From Coniferiporia sulphurascens (lineage: Eukaryota > Basidiomycota > Agaricomycetes > Hymenochaetales > Hymenochaetaceae), in the NCBI GenBank assembly GCA_002794785.1, contig NBBA01000001.1, positions 4,464,001-4,528,000 on the forward strand: a stretch of DNA of 64,000 bases. Direction: 5' to 3'. The position numbers and the translations under genes were made by a program. The notes beneath the pieces were generated by a model. That model worked only from the letters and a program-made list of their open reading frames with translations, ran no database searches and was not told where the DNA came from. Positions 47,371 through 59,287 of this stretch are shown here, piece by piece. The first letter of the stretch is position 1, and each line of letters begins with the position of its first letter.

Positions 47371-49564
47371 TATGTTAGTTCTCTCCCGTCCTTTGGTCGC
47401 AGCTAGACAGATAGAGTATGCGTATATACAAAGCGGGCACCGTGGACAGTGCTTGTGCCAAGAAGTTCGTCTAGAGGGTCGTGAGGTCTTATCGACGAGA
47501 AATTCGAGGCTTTTCGAAGGTACGCTTATTCAGATACACATTGCCAGAGGATATTCGTTGTCAGACGTTGCGATGTCGATACAAAGTGTACCGAGCTCGA
47601 CGAGCGCTGCGCGACAAAGTCGGCGCCAACCTTGAAGTGGTGTGCCGGTGCCACACGTGATGCATGATGCGTACTACTGCCTCTGCCTCAGCGTCTTCAT
47701 GATACTACGGTCTACCGCCGTCTTCAACACCAGCAGTCGATGCTGTTTGACACGAACCTCCTCGAAACCCTGATACCCGTCTTTCTCTAGTTCTTCCGTT
47801 GACGCTCTCTCTAGCTCGGTTGCTGGGGTCCGGCTGCGGCCGCAGATACTACCTCAGCCTCCACTGTCCATTGGCAGGGAATTTGCGATGCGGACTTGGT
47901 TCTAAAAACCATCCCCCACTCATCCACTATGACGAGTTTCGAAGATTTCGCAACCGACATGTCTGAAAATTAGTCCCTCGTCCTAGTCTTCTTGGTTTGC
48001 GGAGCCCAAAGACTAACGCGCTGGTTAACTTTTTAAGCTATGTCACATTCCTAAGAATGCATGGTAGTCTCCCTTTATTATATGCAAAACCAAAGTTGGC
48101 CCTAGCCCCTCTTTCCAATGGGTCAGAATCTTCTTGGTCTCCAATAACAGCCCGAAAGCTGTTTGTGGATTCTGCAAAACTTGCGCAAACATTCATACTG
48201 CATCATCGGATGGGGGATTACAGGACTGTCTAACTCCAGGGGTCTTTTCGTTGTGGAACAGGTTATACTGGCACTCTACAACGGTTGTATTCCCTGCGGT
48301 AAGGTGAAGGCAAGCAGCTATTAGGGGCCTAGTGCCCTCATATATCCGCATCCGATCAAACCCCTTTCCCTCAACTATCAGTGGCAGAAAGCCAGTGAAA
48401 ATGTGCAACTCCACTGTGTTCGTGGAAGGGTGAGCACCTGACTGCATTTCAAAACACCATGAATCGAAGTCTTGCTTCTAACCGGCAAATGGCATTTTTG
48501 GACATGCCGTACCCGCAGACACGAATGCTCATACAACCCGCTCCCGCCGCTTCTATCGGCATATATCTCAACTTTCAACTCACGTGTTGGCTACTCGGGC
48601 AAGGTCGGTACAACCATCCGTGTCATATACCCCTTAAATTCTAAAAAAAGGCAACGGAGAACTGCGTTCTCTACCAATTACCAACGCTCCGGAAGGGAAC
48701 TGCAACAAGCAGAAGGCGCCACCTCGATCGAATAGTCAATGTTCTTCCGGACTCCACGGCTCCTTAGATCCTACAATGCTTATGACGACTGGGGTCGCGC
48801 ATATACCTCGGTTCCCTGCAGATAATTTCTAACTAAAAGGCTCGGGTCCGCAAGTCCCCCCACCTTTTAGCAGGAAAGTATTTTAATCACAGTGATCTAC
48901 AAAATGGTTTGGGTATAAAGGCGTCATCGGTGCCGGTCTGCTTCCCCAGGCCTCCCGAATGCGTACCCCTTCCGGACTGCAGCGGGCTTCCCAGCCGTTG
49001 GATTAATTCCGGAACAAGTCCCTCGTCCGTCATCCTTGGAGTAGGTCTCAAAAGCTCTGTGCTGGCAGGCTGACCATCTTGGTAGTGACCTGAAGGTTTT
49101 TCGGCCTAGCTGGTCGACTTGTAATGAGCCGACGGGATCAGGACATCTAGCGTTGCTGTAGTGTCCGCGGTCGCATACACTACGGAACTGCCCGTTGGGA
49201 CATAGTCCTTTGCACTGCACTTGTCACTGGACAACAGTTCTTAGAATAATTAGTCTGTCAGCAGTGTGACTGTATGCAAGATACTTTCTTAATGTACACT
49301 TATAATACATGGTTCGGGCATTGCCTAGTGCGTTCATGGGACATGAAAGTTCAACAGTGCAATGAAGCACAACGGAATGGTGCGCAGACTTGAAAGTACA
49401 GTAGTTCATTAATTAAAAGCCAACAAAAGCAGACAAAGCAGGACGGAAGGGAAACGGATAAAATATCTTATTACCTGAAGAGGTGAATCACCAAACCGTA
49501 AAGAACTACAGTGTCAGGACCCCCGCAGATTGACGTGGAACGGCTAAGAAATGACACCCCTACG
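47371..49564. other. 2.2 kb spacer, no supported gene
   Basis: Upstream of AP-3 delta and downstream of the minus-strand kinase. A minus-strand stretch at about 48193-48578 has two overlapping frames (including TVELHIFTGFLPLIVEGKGF) that read like protein across a frameshift, but I do not recognise a family. No repeats or RNA genes were recognised. Confidence 0.5.
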
Positions 49565-51738
49565 TTATGCCGGGGGCTCTTCGACGTGTTCTACTGAATC
49601 CACGATTTCGTTGACCAGCTCGTTCGTAACGCCCGGAATAATCCGTTCAGCCTCCGTGAACGCTCGTTGTAGCGCGGAAAGTGCTATTCGAGCCTCCTGC
49701 GTCGAAACGCGGGGGAAAAGCTATGAGGCAATAATTAGTATTTGGCCTACAATTTCTGATGAAACCTGTTGTACTCACCGATGCAATGGCGGGCAAGACA
49801 ACCGAGTCTAGCATAGCTGTATCAGGAAGGTCTTGGAGATGTCGGTTATTATCATGCTGGGGTGCCATCGGTGGGTACGGCTCCGGATCGAGCAGTTCGC
49901 CGTAGTCTTCCTCTTCATCGTCAGCAAGATGGAGAGCGACACTGCTTTGCACGGGAGGCTCTGCGTGACGGACGGTCGCCTGCGAATCATTGTAGCTTGA
50001 CATGGTAGGTGTCTGTGGGGCGGAAGGCGGTAGAGGGGGAAGCCTCTCGTTCTTGGTTGAGACACTTGATTGTAACGAAATCTCGGACCCTGTCCGCCGT
50101 GGCCCCGTCGGCGTCCCGTTAGTGTGTACTTGGACATTTTGACGGGTTCGAGGTGGGCTGATAGGTGGTCCGTTTGCATTTGCATAGGCATTTGCATTGT
50201 TGGCATAGCCAACATTGGTGGCGTCTTTCCGACCGATGGTTGATTGCCGCCCGACATGACGGACAGTGCCAAAGTCCCAGAGGTCATCTAGTTCCTGTCC
50301 ACCTGCCCTTTGAAATAGGAGTAGAGAGTCGGCATCAGTCAGTCGACAGTCAATGCATCTTGTAGCTTACGCAATATCCTCGTCAGCTGCATCATCATCC
50401 TCTGTCCGTTCTCCACCTTCTGCCTTCCAACGCTCATGCCTCTCGATCAGTTCCGTCAAATAGCTCGTTTTCTTCGCCATCCGAACAAATTTGTGCTTTA
50501 GTAAATCCCGCGCGGACGGTCTCTGAGGGTATGCTGTTATTCCCGTGCATTCAAAACAGAAGGATGAACACTCACCTGGCGAGGGTCACGCTGCAGGCAT
50601 AAAGAAACAAACTCTCTGAACGACCGCGAGAAGGATGCGTCCAATTGGGGCGGAGGGTTCTTCGGAATTAAGAATAAAACCTTCATAGGATGAAGCTCAG
50701 CGTATGGCGGCTCGCCCTTCGCTAGCTCTATAGCTGTGATCCCCAAACTCCAGATATCGGCCTTGTAGTCATATCCGGATTGTTTAATGACCTCCGGAGA
50801 CATCCAATAGGGCGTCCCGACGAACGTATTCTTCTTGGCCGATAGTGTGCCGGAAAGCTGACCCGAAACCCCAAAGTCCGCAAGCTTTACGTCCCCGGTA
50901 GCGGATAGCAGAATATTTGCAGCTAGCCGAGAACATTCATGCATAACTCGACTAATGAGATGAAACAAAAAACACACCTTTTATATCACGATGCAGTTTT
51001 CCCTCCATATGTAAGTAATCCAAACCCCTTAGGAGCTCACGAACGATGATGGCGATGTATTCCTCCCGAAATACACCAGGCTTCATCTATCGATACCGAT
51101 GTCAGATAGCTTTTCATTTCCTAAGTAGAATGACGAACGAGATCAGAGCAGGATCCTCCGGAGCAATATCTAACCAGAAATGTTAACGACCAGCACTATC
51201 TCTATCAGGACTTCCGAGCATACTCCATTACAATCCACAAGTTGGAGCCCTTCAGGAATGACCCATGATACCTGTAGCGTTAAATTGAATTATAATATCG
51301 TTATTAACGCAGGAGAAACTAACTTTGTAACGTGAGGCGAGTCCAGCTGCGAAAGTATCTGGATCTCCTGTTGTATGTCCTCTATCTCATCCTCTGCGCT
51401 CTCGAGGTCGATAATCTTAATCGCCACCGTCTTCTGCGTGCGTTTATCATATCTAATCGTTCAAGTTAGAGTGATTGGAGATCGAGCTGAGAGGGTCTGT
51501 GCACTCACCCCTTGTAGACTTCACCAAATGAACCCTTTCCTGAACACAAGAGATTGCTCAGGTGGGAACATCATTTCAATGCAAGCCATCCAGTCTACCT
51601 ATTCGATTCTGCCTGACATAAAACTCTTCAGGGTCTGAATGGCGCGTGTCCTGGACAAAGACGGGGAGAGACGAACGTCGCGCAGATCAGACACATCGGA
51701 CGCGTCTTTATACTTTTAGCTCAAGTAGTGCTTACCAT
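49565..51738 (-). CDS. GCK-III family Ste20-like serine/threonine kinase
   Basis: Eleven coding exons on the minus strand give 528 aa: 51736-51738 (ATG only), 51599-51650, 51509-51539, 51324-51452, 51224-51271, 51139-51169, 50978-51086, 50576-50922, 50371-50522, 49779-50307, 49565-49720. The kinase domain starts almost at the N-terminus: [20 protein letters not shown] (glycine loop near residues 19-26), [31 protein letters not shown] (130-140), [20 protein letters not shown] (DFG 150-152), [20 protein letters not shown] and [21 protein letters not shown] Ser/Pro-rich linker and a C-terminal helical part ([20 protein letters not shown]) follow; that part may dimerise as in MST3/MST4 and their yeast relatives (Sps1, Kic1, Nak1). 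These kinases act in polarity and septation networks. Two exons are 31 nt. Confidence 0.94.
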
Positions 51739-53229
51739 GTTAGTTCTCCGGAGACGCGCTCCTAACTAAGTTTCTGCTAAGAACGAATCTGAGCTAGCAA
51801 GCCAGACTTTGCGCGCGCGTCGACCACCGGACAGAGAACGAACGGAGAAAAGGATACACAGGAACGTTCAACCGGGTTTAAAAGTCGTCAATGACGCTTG
51901 TCGTGTTTAACACAGGCTACAGGATCGCGATAGGCCTGATAAAGGCTCCTGTACGTGGAGGGAGAAGAGGGCTTTCGTCAGATAGCCAGGTTCGGTGAAG
52001 CTCTCGCCGGCAGGCTAGTCAACTGCCACTGGCTTCCCTTTTCGGCGACAACTGTGGCTGACGGTAACTTGCGCGCAGTACTCTTTCCAAGTCAAGGCTG
52101 GCCATGCGCCCCCACTTTGAATCCGTGAGTGATTCATACTCAGAACTGATAGTATAAGCCGAAGCAGTCATGTGCCGGCGCAAGGCGATGAACTGAGTCA
52201 CTAGTATATCGAGTCAACCCTTCTGCGGAAAGACCGCCACTGATGAATGATCCCGGGACTCCACACTGCGGCCAACCGGAAATTAGTATGTATCTTGCCA
52301 GCACTTACGAGAAAGAAGTTGTTATACAGTATACGTAGTTCTATGTGCCGTATTAATATTGTTACACTTTTTGACCCCTGCCGCCCCTTTTACCCTGATC
52401 TAGTCAAGGTAAGGAACGCGCTTCTCCGCTAGCTGCGTTGAAGCGGAACAGATATTCTTCAGTCGTTCCCTGTCCATACTACGCCTGCGGAAAAGGGAGG
52501 TCTCGAATAGCCCAAGCGCGAACATAAAGCAGATGTAGCCTTGTCAAAGTCTCGTCATGATGTCGGCGATTCACGAAATTGCGCTCAAAATCTCTTCCAG
52601 AACAGCTCCCACATTCTTTCGCGTCAAAAGGCGGGTATTCTTAGTGACTTTGCTTCTCTTCTCCTTCGAATTGAATCATCAGGTCCGTCAGTTTAGATTA
52701 GGTTCTAAGTGCTAATGCCATACTTAGAGGCTTCAACTGAAAGGAACCCGTAGATTGAACGACATCGAACGATTTGAAACGGGTGGATCTCACTGAGAGG
52801 GACCTAATCACCCCAGAGCTACTAGATCACGAAAGTATAGGGGACTTTTCTGAACGCGGCCTTTCAACGGATTATCCGTATAAACAATCACATACGTATT
52901 ATTAACAGGTCAAGGAAGCTTTCTCGGCAGGACGTGGGACTAGGTTTACACGGAAGAGTGATCTTGTCGGTCCTCTGGGAATTCTGCATATCTGCTATGC
53001 TACGACTCGAGGGACGACTCCCGTATTGAGTGCATCTGCAAGTGTGCAATCAGGGCGGGAGGCTCTCGACTCTTAGAAGCTCGATGTGCATGTACATCCC
53101 CGGATCGGAAGTGCCACTACTCGCATGCCCTTTGGTCAGATCCGTGAGACTGAGCAGAGCGTCCAGGGATCCTGTCATCAGTTTTCATATTGCATCTATC
53201 ATAGACCCACCATCGTAGAAGCAGAAGGA

Positions 53230-53814
53230 CTAACCAACTGTATATCGCGAAATGTATGGACGGATGGTCATAAGACGAAGAAACGTTGCGTTGCAAAGAT
53301 TCGTCATCTCTCGATCTTGGTCCTTGGTATATGCATCGAGATTGCCCATTCCCATGTATCTATTTGAATCAAGATCAATCTCCGGGACCTCCTGAGCGGG
53401 AATGTCAACCTGTCTAAAAGAGGTCCTCGCACTTTGAGTGGTCCGATTTGATTCAAAATTATTTTTACAACTGAGGGAATGTGGAGCGTCCACCGTGGCT
53501 CGGTTGTTCGTTTGCACCACAGTAGGATGCTTGAATTGAACGGGTGAGTACCGGCCTATGTTCATGGCGAGATGCCGTGTTTGCGCGGACAGAGTTTGGA
53601 AAGAACCACTGGCAGAGTTTGAAACCAAATACCCGGAGACAGGCGGCTGACCAAAGAAGAGTTCAGGTGGGGGCCGGTGTTTGTAGATAGGACACTTTTT
53701 TTCATAGTGTGCGAACGCGTATCTAAAAACGTACACGAAAGCGCCATGCAAAGACAGGCTGACCCCAAACCGAAGATACCAAGGAAAAGACAAGTGGATC
53801 CACGACCTACGCAC
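53230..53814 (-). CDS. Uncharacterised open frame, doubtful
   Basis: 194-codon uninterrupted frame starting MRRSWIHLSFPWYLRFG, with a hydrophobic N-terminal third (LSLHGAFVYVFRYAFAHYE) and a polar remainder. No domain or homologue is recognised. No convincing splice sites extend it, and no TATA box or pyrimidine leader precedes it. Codon use is not clearly coding. It could be a lineage-specific gene, a relic, or chance. Confidence 0.2.
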   Translation of the reverse strand: MRRSWIHLSFPWYLRFGVSLSLHGAFVYVFRYAFAHYEKKCPIYKHRPPPELFFGQPPVSGYLVSNSASGSFQTLSAQTRHLAMNIGRYSPVQFKHPTVVQTNNRATVDAPHSLSCKNNFESNRTTQSARTSFRQVDIPAQEVPEIDLDSNRYMGMGNLDAYTKDQDREMTNLCNATFLRLMTIRPYISRYTVG

Positions 53815-54040
53815 AGACCAGGTTGATCATTTTGTCGCACGGGACAACACGGAGCTCCTTGGTCATATGCATTGCTAGTGAGGCAGCCTGTGCTTGTAGC
53901 AGCTTTATCAATATTTATCTTTTTTCTTCTTTGATTTGAACCATTGGATTGGGCGCTGATCCGAGACGATTACAGTACAGACGCGAGTTTCCGAACAAGT
54001 TAAAACGAGGCTCACCTCGATTGGGTTACGCGTCGGTAAC

Positions 54041-54106
54041 CACGTGATCGCGACGCGACTTCATAAGTTCCCAGGGTTTATCTTTAAGTTCCGCGCGGTG
54101 GCGGCG
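54041..54106 (+). repeat. Duplicated noncoding block R1, upstream copy
   Basis: Shares CACGTGATCGCGACGCGA, GGGTTTATCT and TTCCGCGCGNTGGCGGCG, in that order and orientation, with 57465-57552. The copies differ mainly by an insertion of about 20 nt in the second. The block holds a palindromic CACGTG. Confidence 0.8.
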
Positions 54107-54416
54107 AAAAAGCTGCCTCACTAGTACTATGTATCAACTTGTGATCGCCGATCCGTTTGGGAAATGGATCCTGGACGGCAAACGTAAATGTCATTGACTT
54201 ACTCCGTTTGACTATGCCAGTTCTCGGATGATTTACTCGTATCACTCGTGACGGGAGCATTTGTTTGGTTCAAGAAGGCCACGCCGGAAATGATCAACAA
54301 GTAGAAACACCAATGGGGGTGCCAAAGTGGTCCAAACTCTATCTAAATTTTTTACTTGAAAGCTTTACGGAAAGTCATACATTATAGAGACTACGTTTCC
54401 AACGGCTTTACATATG

Positions 54417-54485
54417 TTTCGGAAGTTACGTAATGCGGAAGCGCCAGTGCGGCCCCAGTCGCATCGACTCATCCCCTCGGTGCCG
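54417..54485 (+). repeat. Duplicated noncoding block R2, upstream copy
   Basis: Shares TTACGTAATGCGGAAGC-like sequence and the end CATCCCCTCGGTGCCG with 58581-58661, in the same order and orientation. It ends about 160 nt before the esterase ATG. Confidence 0.75.
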
Positions 54486-54571
54486 AAGCCACACGATTCC
54501 GGACGACTCGGATCCCAACGTGTATTGTGCCACTGAGTCCACACAAATAGAGTTCTTCTACTATTCAAGCA

Positions 54572-54579
54572 TATAAATA
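54572..54579 (+). promoter_or_regulatory. TATA box of the esterase gene
   Basis: TATAAATA, 64 nt before the ATG, followed by a C/T-rich leader with a CT microsatellite (about 54610-54632). Confidence 0.65.
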
Positions 54580-54642
54580 CCAGGTGGCTGTCCGTATTGC
54601 ATCCTTAACCCCCCCCTCCCTCTCTCTCTCTCGGCGACGTAG

Positions 54643-57033
54643 ATGAAGATATCTTACCTTGCGAGTAGTGCTCTCTTCGCAAACGTGTTGGGTTATACTC
54701 TAGCAAGCCCTCAGATCGTTGATCTAGGCTATGCAACATACCAAACTACACTTAACACGACGTCCAACGTCACTTCGTTTCTCGGAATACGTTATGCGAA
54801 TTCTCCGTCAGGCATGTCGGTCCCGAGATACATCCTGGTGGCTCGTTTTAAAAAAACTTCACAATCTAACTCTAGGGAAACTGAGGTTCCAAGCGCCCAC
54901 CCCTCCGTCGACCATCAAGAATATTCAGCTCGCGAATACAGAACCACCAGAGTGTCCGCAGGGTGCCTTTGGTAGCGCGCCCACAAATAACGCTTCCAAG
55001 AGTCCTTCCCGGCTTATCAAGCGAGCGACGGACATTGAAGATTGTTTATTTCTTAAGTGAGTGCGAACTGGTAACTCACGAATTAACGACTGACTTTTTA
55101 TATATATAAAGTGTATACGTGCAAGGAACGGTCGAGCCTGATCTCAAGATGCCAGTGGTCGTGTGGATTCATGGAGGCTCGTAAGTGTGTAGTCTGACGA
55201 CCGCATGGCTTTGTCGTTCCGCGCGACTGCTGAATACATGTCGCGTTAAGATATGTTCTCGGGGGCGTAAGCATATTCGACGGTAGCGATCTTATACGGG
55301 ATGCCAATGGCGGAGTCGTAGTCGTAGAGATTCAGTATCGTCTCGGCGTTTTTGGTAAGCGATGTTATCTACTCAAACTGGTTAGGCATTATGCTAATGG
55401 ATATCTTCTTTGAAGGTTTTCTTCCAGGAAGTGAAATAAAGGAGCATGGTGTATTGAATGCTGGGCTACGTAAGGATGAATTCTCTGGGTTCTTCGTTAA
55501 CAGGTTTGATTTGACATAGGGTGTTAATACTTTTATTAGTGGACCAGGAATTTGCTCTGAAATGGGTACAGGAGCATGTTGGTTGTCTTCCTTGGCCGGT
55601 ATTTGACATTTTTTACTTACGTTTTATCGGCCTAGATTTCCAAATTCGGAGGCGATCCAGATAAAGTGACTATCTGGGGTGAATCAGCAGGTTCGAGATC
55701 ATCTAGTTGACCGATTTGTGATTGTCCGGGTTTGTCTGACGGAAGTAAACGAAGGGGCTGGCTCCGTCTTACAACACATGATCGCCCATGGTGGAAATAC
55801 GCAACCGCCGCTTTTCCGCGCTGGCATGACAAGCTCGACATTTGTTCCTCCGCAATACAATTATGATGATCCAGTCCCTAAGGTGGGCCATCTCTGAACG
55901 CTGTCTCTTAGACCAAAGCGCTCACTAGTGTTCATTCAGCAATTATACTCCGAAGTCGTTGAGCAAGCCGGGTACGTTTATAATCCGCTTTCGAGCTTCT
56001 CGACCGTTGCAATTAACTGTCATGCTGTTAGGTGTTCGAACGCGAACGATACCTTCGCGTGTTTGGTCAACGCGGACGCGAGCATACTAGAAAATGCAAA
56101 TTATGACATCTGTTTAAACAGTTTCTATGGCACGTTTGCCTTCGCCCCTGTTGTCGACGGATCATTCATTGTGGAGCGCCCTATGCAAACTATCCTCCAA
56201 GGAAGACTCAACGGCGTAAGTACACACTTTAAGATTTTGAGCCTCACTGGAAAATGCTTATTCGCTGTAGGATGTGCTCCTGTCGGTAACCAACACTTTT
56301 GAGGGCCGCATCTTCGTAGATGCTAACATTACCTCGAACATGTCGCTATCGGACTACATCGGCCAACTTTTTCCCGCTTTCGGAGAATCACAAATCGAAG
56401 CCACCGCCCTTCAATACACTGGTATTGGACTCGATACAGTTTATGACCAGGCGATTGCGGTAATGGGCGAATGTGTGTCTCCTTTTCATCCGTTTATTTG
56501 AGTGGCCAATGGCTAATGGATCTTACGCAATATGAAGCCATTCTCATTTGCCCGACTTATGCCTTGCTCAGTGCATTCAAGGGGCGATCCTACAAGGCCC
56601 GTTGTTTCTGTCCGTGATACAAAGTCGTGGCTCATGTCTTTATTTAGGGTGAATTCGCTGTGCCTCCCGGAAACCACTACGTCGATGCAGGATACTACTT
56701 CCCGGACACAGTGTGAGTGGAGGAATCACTCCAATCTCCTTCATGCATACACGCTTATCTTGCAAACCCAGTACACCGGTCATTCCAAACGCGCAGCTAA
56801 CGGCCTCCTTTGGGGGGTCATTCTTCGGTGTTGTAAAGTCACTCAATCCGAACTTCAACCCTCAACCAGAGAGTGTAACACCGAGTTGGAAAATGTACTT
56901 TGACGGTGACACCGAGATGCTGTTCAATATTACAGAGTCCGGGGAAGCCCAAGTTCTGCCGATCGTCACAGACAAAGGATTATTAGAGCGCTGTGGTTTC
57001 TGGAGGAGCGTCGCTGAATTTATACCACAGTAA
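54643..57033 (+). CDS. Secreted type-B carboxylesterase/lipase
   Basis: Fourteen exons give 533 aa: 54643-54811, 54876-55056, 55112-55180, 55251-55354, 55416-55469, 55540-55577, 55636-55690, 55755-55882, 55940-55971, 56032-56215, 56271-56472, 56538-56596, 56648-56712, 56772-57033. A signal peptide (MKISYLASSALFANVLGYTL) is followed by the family blocks SFLGIRYANSPSGKLRF, ECLFLNVYVQ-type EDCLFLNVYV, VVVWIHGGSYVLGG (oxyanion hole), IQYRLGVFGFL, KFGGDPDKVTIWGESAG (nucleophile Ser), CPTYALLSAFK and PPGNHYVDAGYYFPD, where the His fits the catalytic triad. It would hydrolyse carboxylic esters outside the cell. Introns at 54812 and 56597 need GC donors; the second (GCCCGT) is weak, so exon 12 is the least certain join. 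N-glycosylation sites are frequent. Confidence 0.88.
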
Positions 57034-57464
57034 GGGGTCCTGTCATTGAACTCTAGAATGCTCGGGTTCATACCTTGGAAAGGACGACTGTAACTATGTA
57101 GTTACGCGGATAATTTCTCTTATTATGATATATAGGTTTCTCTAAATTAATTCTTTTTCCACGAATCAAACCTGGGACTCGGATGTTAAAGTTAAACAGT
57201 GAAGCTTGTTCTAGGGTCTGTTTTAGCCACTTAAACAAGAGCTAGAATAAGTACACCTTTAACAAGGCCTTAAACTTGAACCGAGCATCGATAGCTCTCA
57301 ATACCGGCTTAAGCTAATAACAAAAGGCCATATTCTCGCAGATAAAGGTTGGGAAGAACCAAAGGACCACTGGCAGGTACCCGTAGATTAGCTGACGTAA
57401 GGAGGGTCTAGTTGGGAACGCCGGCGCTTACTCACTTGGGGATTCACCTTCGGGCGTCAATAGG

Positions 57465-57552
57465 CACGTGATCGCGACGCGATTCGGACTTCGTACTAAG
57501 TTTGGCGGCGCCCGGGTTTATCTCAGGCTTAAAGTTCCGCGCGATGGCGGCG
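57465..57552 (+). repeat. Duplicated noncoding block R1, downstream copy
   Basis: Second copy of 54041-54106, longer by about 20 nt, including the CACGTG core. It lies 430 nt after the esterase stop. Confidence 0.8.
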
Positions 57553-58580
57553 GTATAAGTTGTCTCATCGTGTAATCTCTATCTACAAAGTGGATATGTT
57601 TACGAGCCTCCCATTATTTAAGATCGTTTTATTACCTTGGGACCTTCCGCTTCCCATCATATCTCAGTACGAGATTCGGAGAAGAAACAACTTGAAGGCG
57701 CGTTTTTATACCGTGACTATTTCAAGTTGAATCACAGGTTCGTGTTTACTTACAGCATTGCAAATGTAACCGGAGGTTATATTTCTAAGTAGTTACGGGT
57801 TCCTCTCACCCTCCAACTTCACATTTTCTCGTAGGGTTTTCGAGGACTTATGCACGGACACTTTGGAAGGACATCCATGATACTTTACATTTACTAGGTC
57901 GAACAGCCCCATGCGTTCGCCTAAATCGGTGCGCCAGGGATCATGAACAGAACAGGCCATACTAACGATCACGCCAACGGTTCAACAGCGCGGTATTTTA
58001 AGACTATATCGCGAGAGATCTCATGCCAACCTTGAGCGATATCGGAAACTTGAAGCTTTATAACGTCTTGCAACAGTTCCGGTTTGCAACATACAGCGGC
58101 GTCCGCGCCTTTTTTCTTTCTTTCTGGAAGCAATTTAGTCTCGGAAAACCGGTACGCCTTAGCAACATCTGTTTCAAAATCATGAGCGCGAAGAAGACTG
58201 AAGTGCGGGCAGGTATTATAATTTTAGCTGCCTGACTCGGATTGAACTAGGATTTCGGACCCGTTCAACCCGAATCGACGGTTCTCAAACATCACCGGCC
58301 CACGAGCACATTCGAAACTTAATTTATCAGCATTTAGAATGCCCGAGGGTATATATTTATGAAACCACAGACGAATCGATGACTTCTCTTCACCATTCGA
58401 GGGGGAGAGATAAGACGCAAAAGGAGACAAAGGCCTAGCCCAAGCGCGAGAGGCGGTTCCGACTCGGAGGGAAGGGTGTAGATGTGTCGTTTCATGATTC
58501 AGGGGGACCAAGTCTATCTTTGCGATAAATTTATCGACGCTAATGTCAGGGTAAGCAGTAGCACATTTCTGACGGCTCCA

Positions 58581-58661
58581 TGTCTCGGAAGTACGTACAG
58601 AATGCAGAAGCCTGAGCGGCGCCAGTTGCGCGTCGACTCATCACTCATCCCCTCGGTGCCG
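58581..58661 (+). repeat. Duplicated noncoding block R2, downstream copy
   Basis: Second copy of 54417-54485. It has an internal short duplication that turns CGACTCATCCCC into CGACTCATCACTCATCCCC, a slippage signature. Confidence 0.75.
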
Positions 58662-59287
58662 GGGGTTCCTAGTGACTGACTCGAAGCTCCACAAGGTACG
58701 ACCATCACCCAGAGGCGCATTTCCCTCCGTAATAATTTGGAGAGCGTCCCCCGCACTTCTCAGTCTTCGGGTTGTGGCACCATTCCGATCTGCTCATGGG
58801 CCCCGCGTATCTTTAACCTGTCAGTCCTCTCGGCACCAACGGCTCAAGCCGTCGACAAAACATCTCACTCATCTTCATGCGCTCGAACACTTCCCCATTT
58901 GTGGAAGACACGCCACCTCCCGCCCCACCTCGAAACCATTACAAGCATTCTTCCCCGGCGCACGCGGTAGTCGGGCCACTGGCACGGCCAGGAAAGATGA
59001 CAAACACTGCGAAATTATCACTGCTTTCCCCCCAAATCCGAGAGAATGCCTAGATGTCAAATAAAATAATGTAATGTACATAAAATGAAAGATCGGCCAG
59101 TGATTTCTGTCATCCGCATCGCTCATCGAAAGCTCGAGAGCAAGTAGTGAAGAGGGCGAGAGCGAGAGAAAGTCGTGATACGAGGAAATTTTAGATACCC
59201 GGGACGACCCAACGGTACATCCCCCCTCTCCCCGGCACCCCCCTCCCCCCCCCCCATAAGTCTTTCCAGCTGGAGCCGGACAGGTGC

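Larger units (their letters stand above)
51739..54642. other. 2.9 kb spacer between kinase and esterase genes
   Basis: Gene-poor. It contains the low-confidence minus-strand frame at 53230-53814 and, nearer the esterase, the first copies of two duplicated noncoding blocks. The stretch 51740-53200 shows only short frames without recognisable domains. Confidence 0.5.
57034..59287. other. Convergent 2.3 kb spacer with second copies of R1 and R2
   Basis: No intact gene. It carries the second copies of the two duplicated blocks 1.1 kb apart, against 0.4 kb upstream of the esterase. The sequence after 58661 has no start of a second esterase. There is a poly-C stretch at about 59237-59257. Confidence 0.55.

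Noticed and set aside
56532..56903. Frameshift or pseudogenisation of the esterase near exon 12-14
   Set aside because: A full-length in-frame model exists if two GC donors are allowed, and the catalytic motifs are intact, so I kept it as a gene while flagging the weak donor.
58661..59200. Start of a second esterase copy after the downstream R2 block
   Set aside because: No signal peptide, no esterase motif and no long frame in the expected position.
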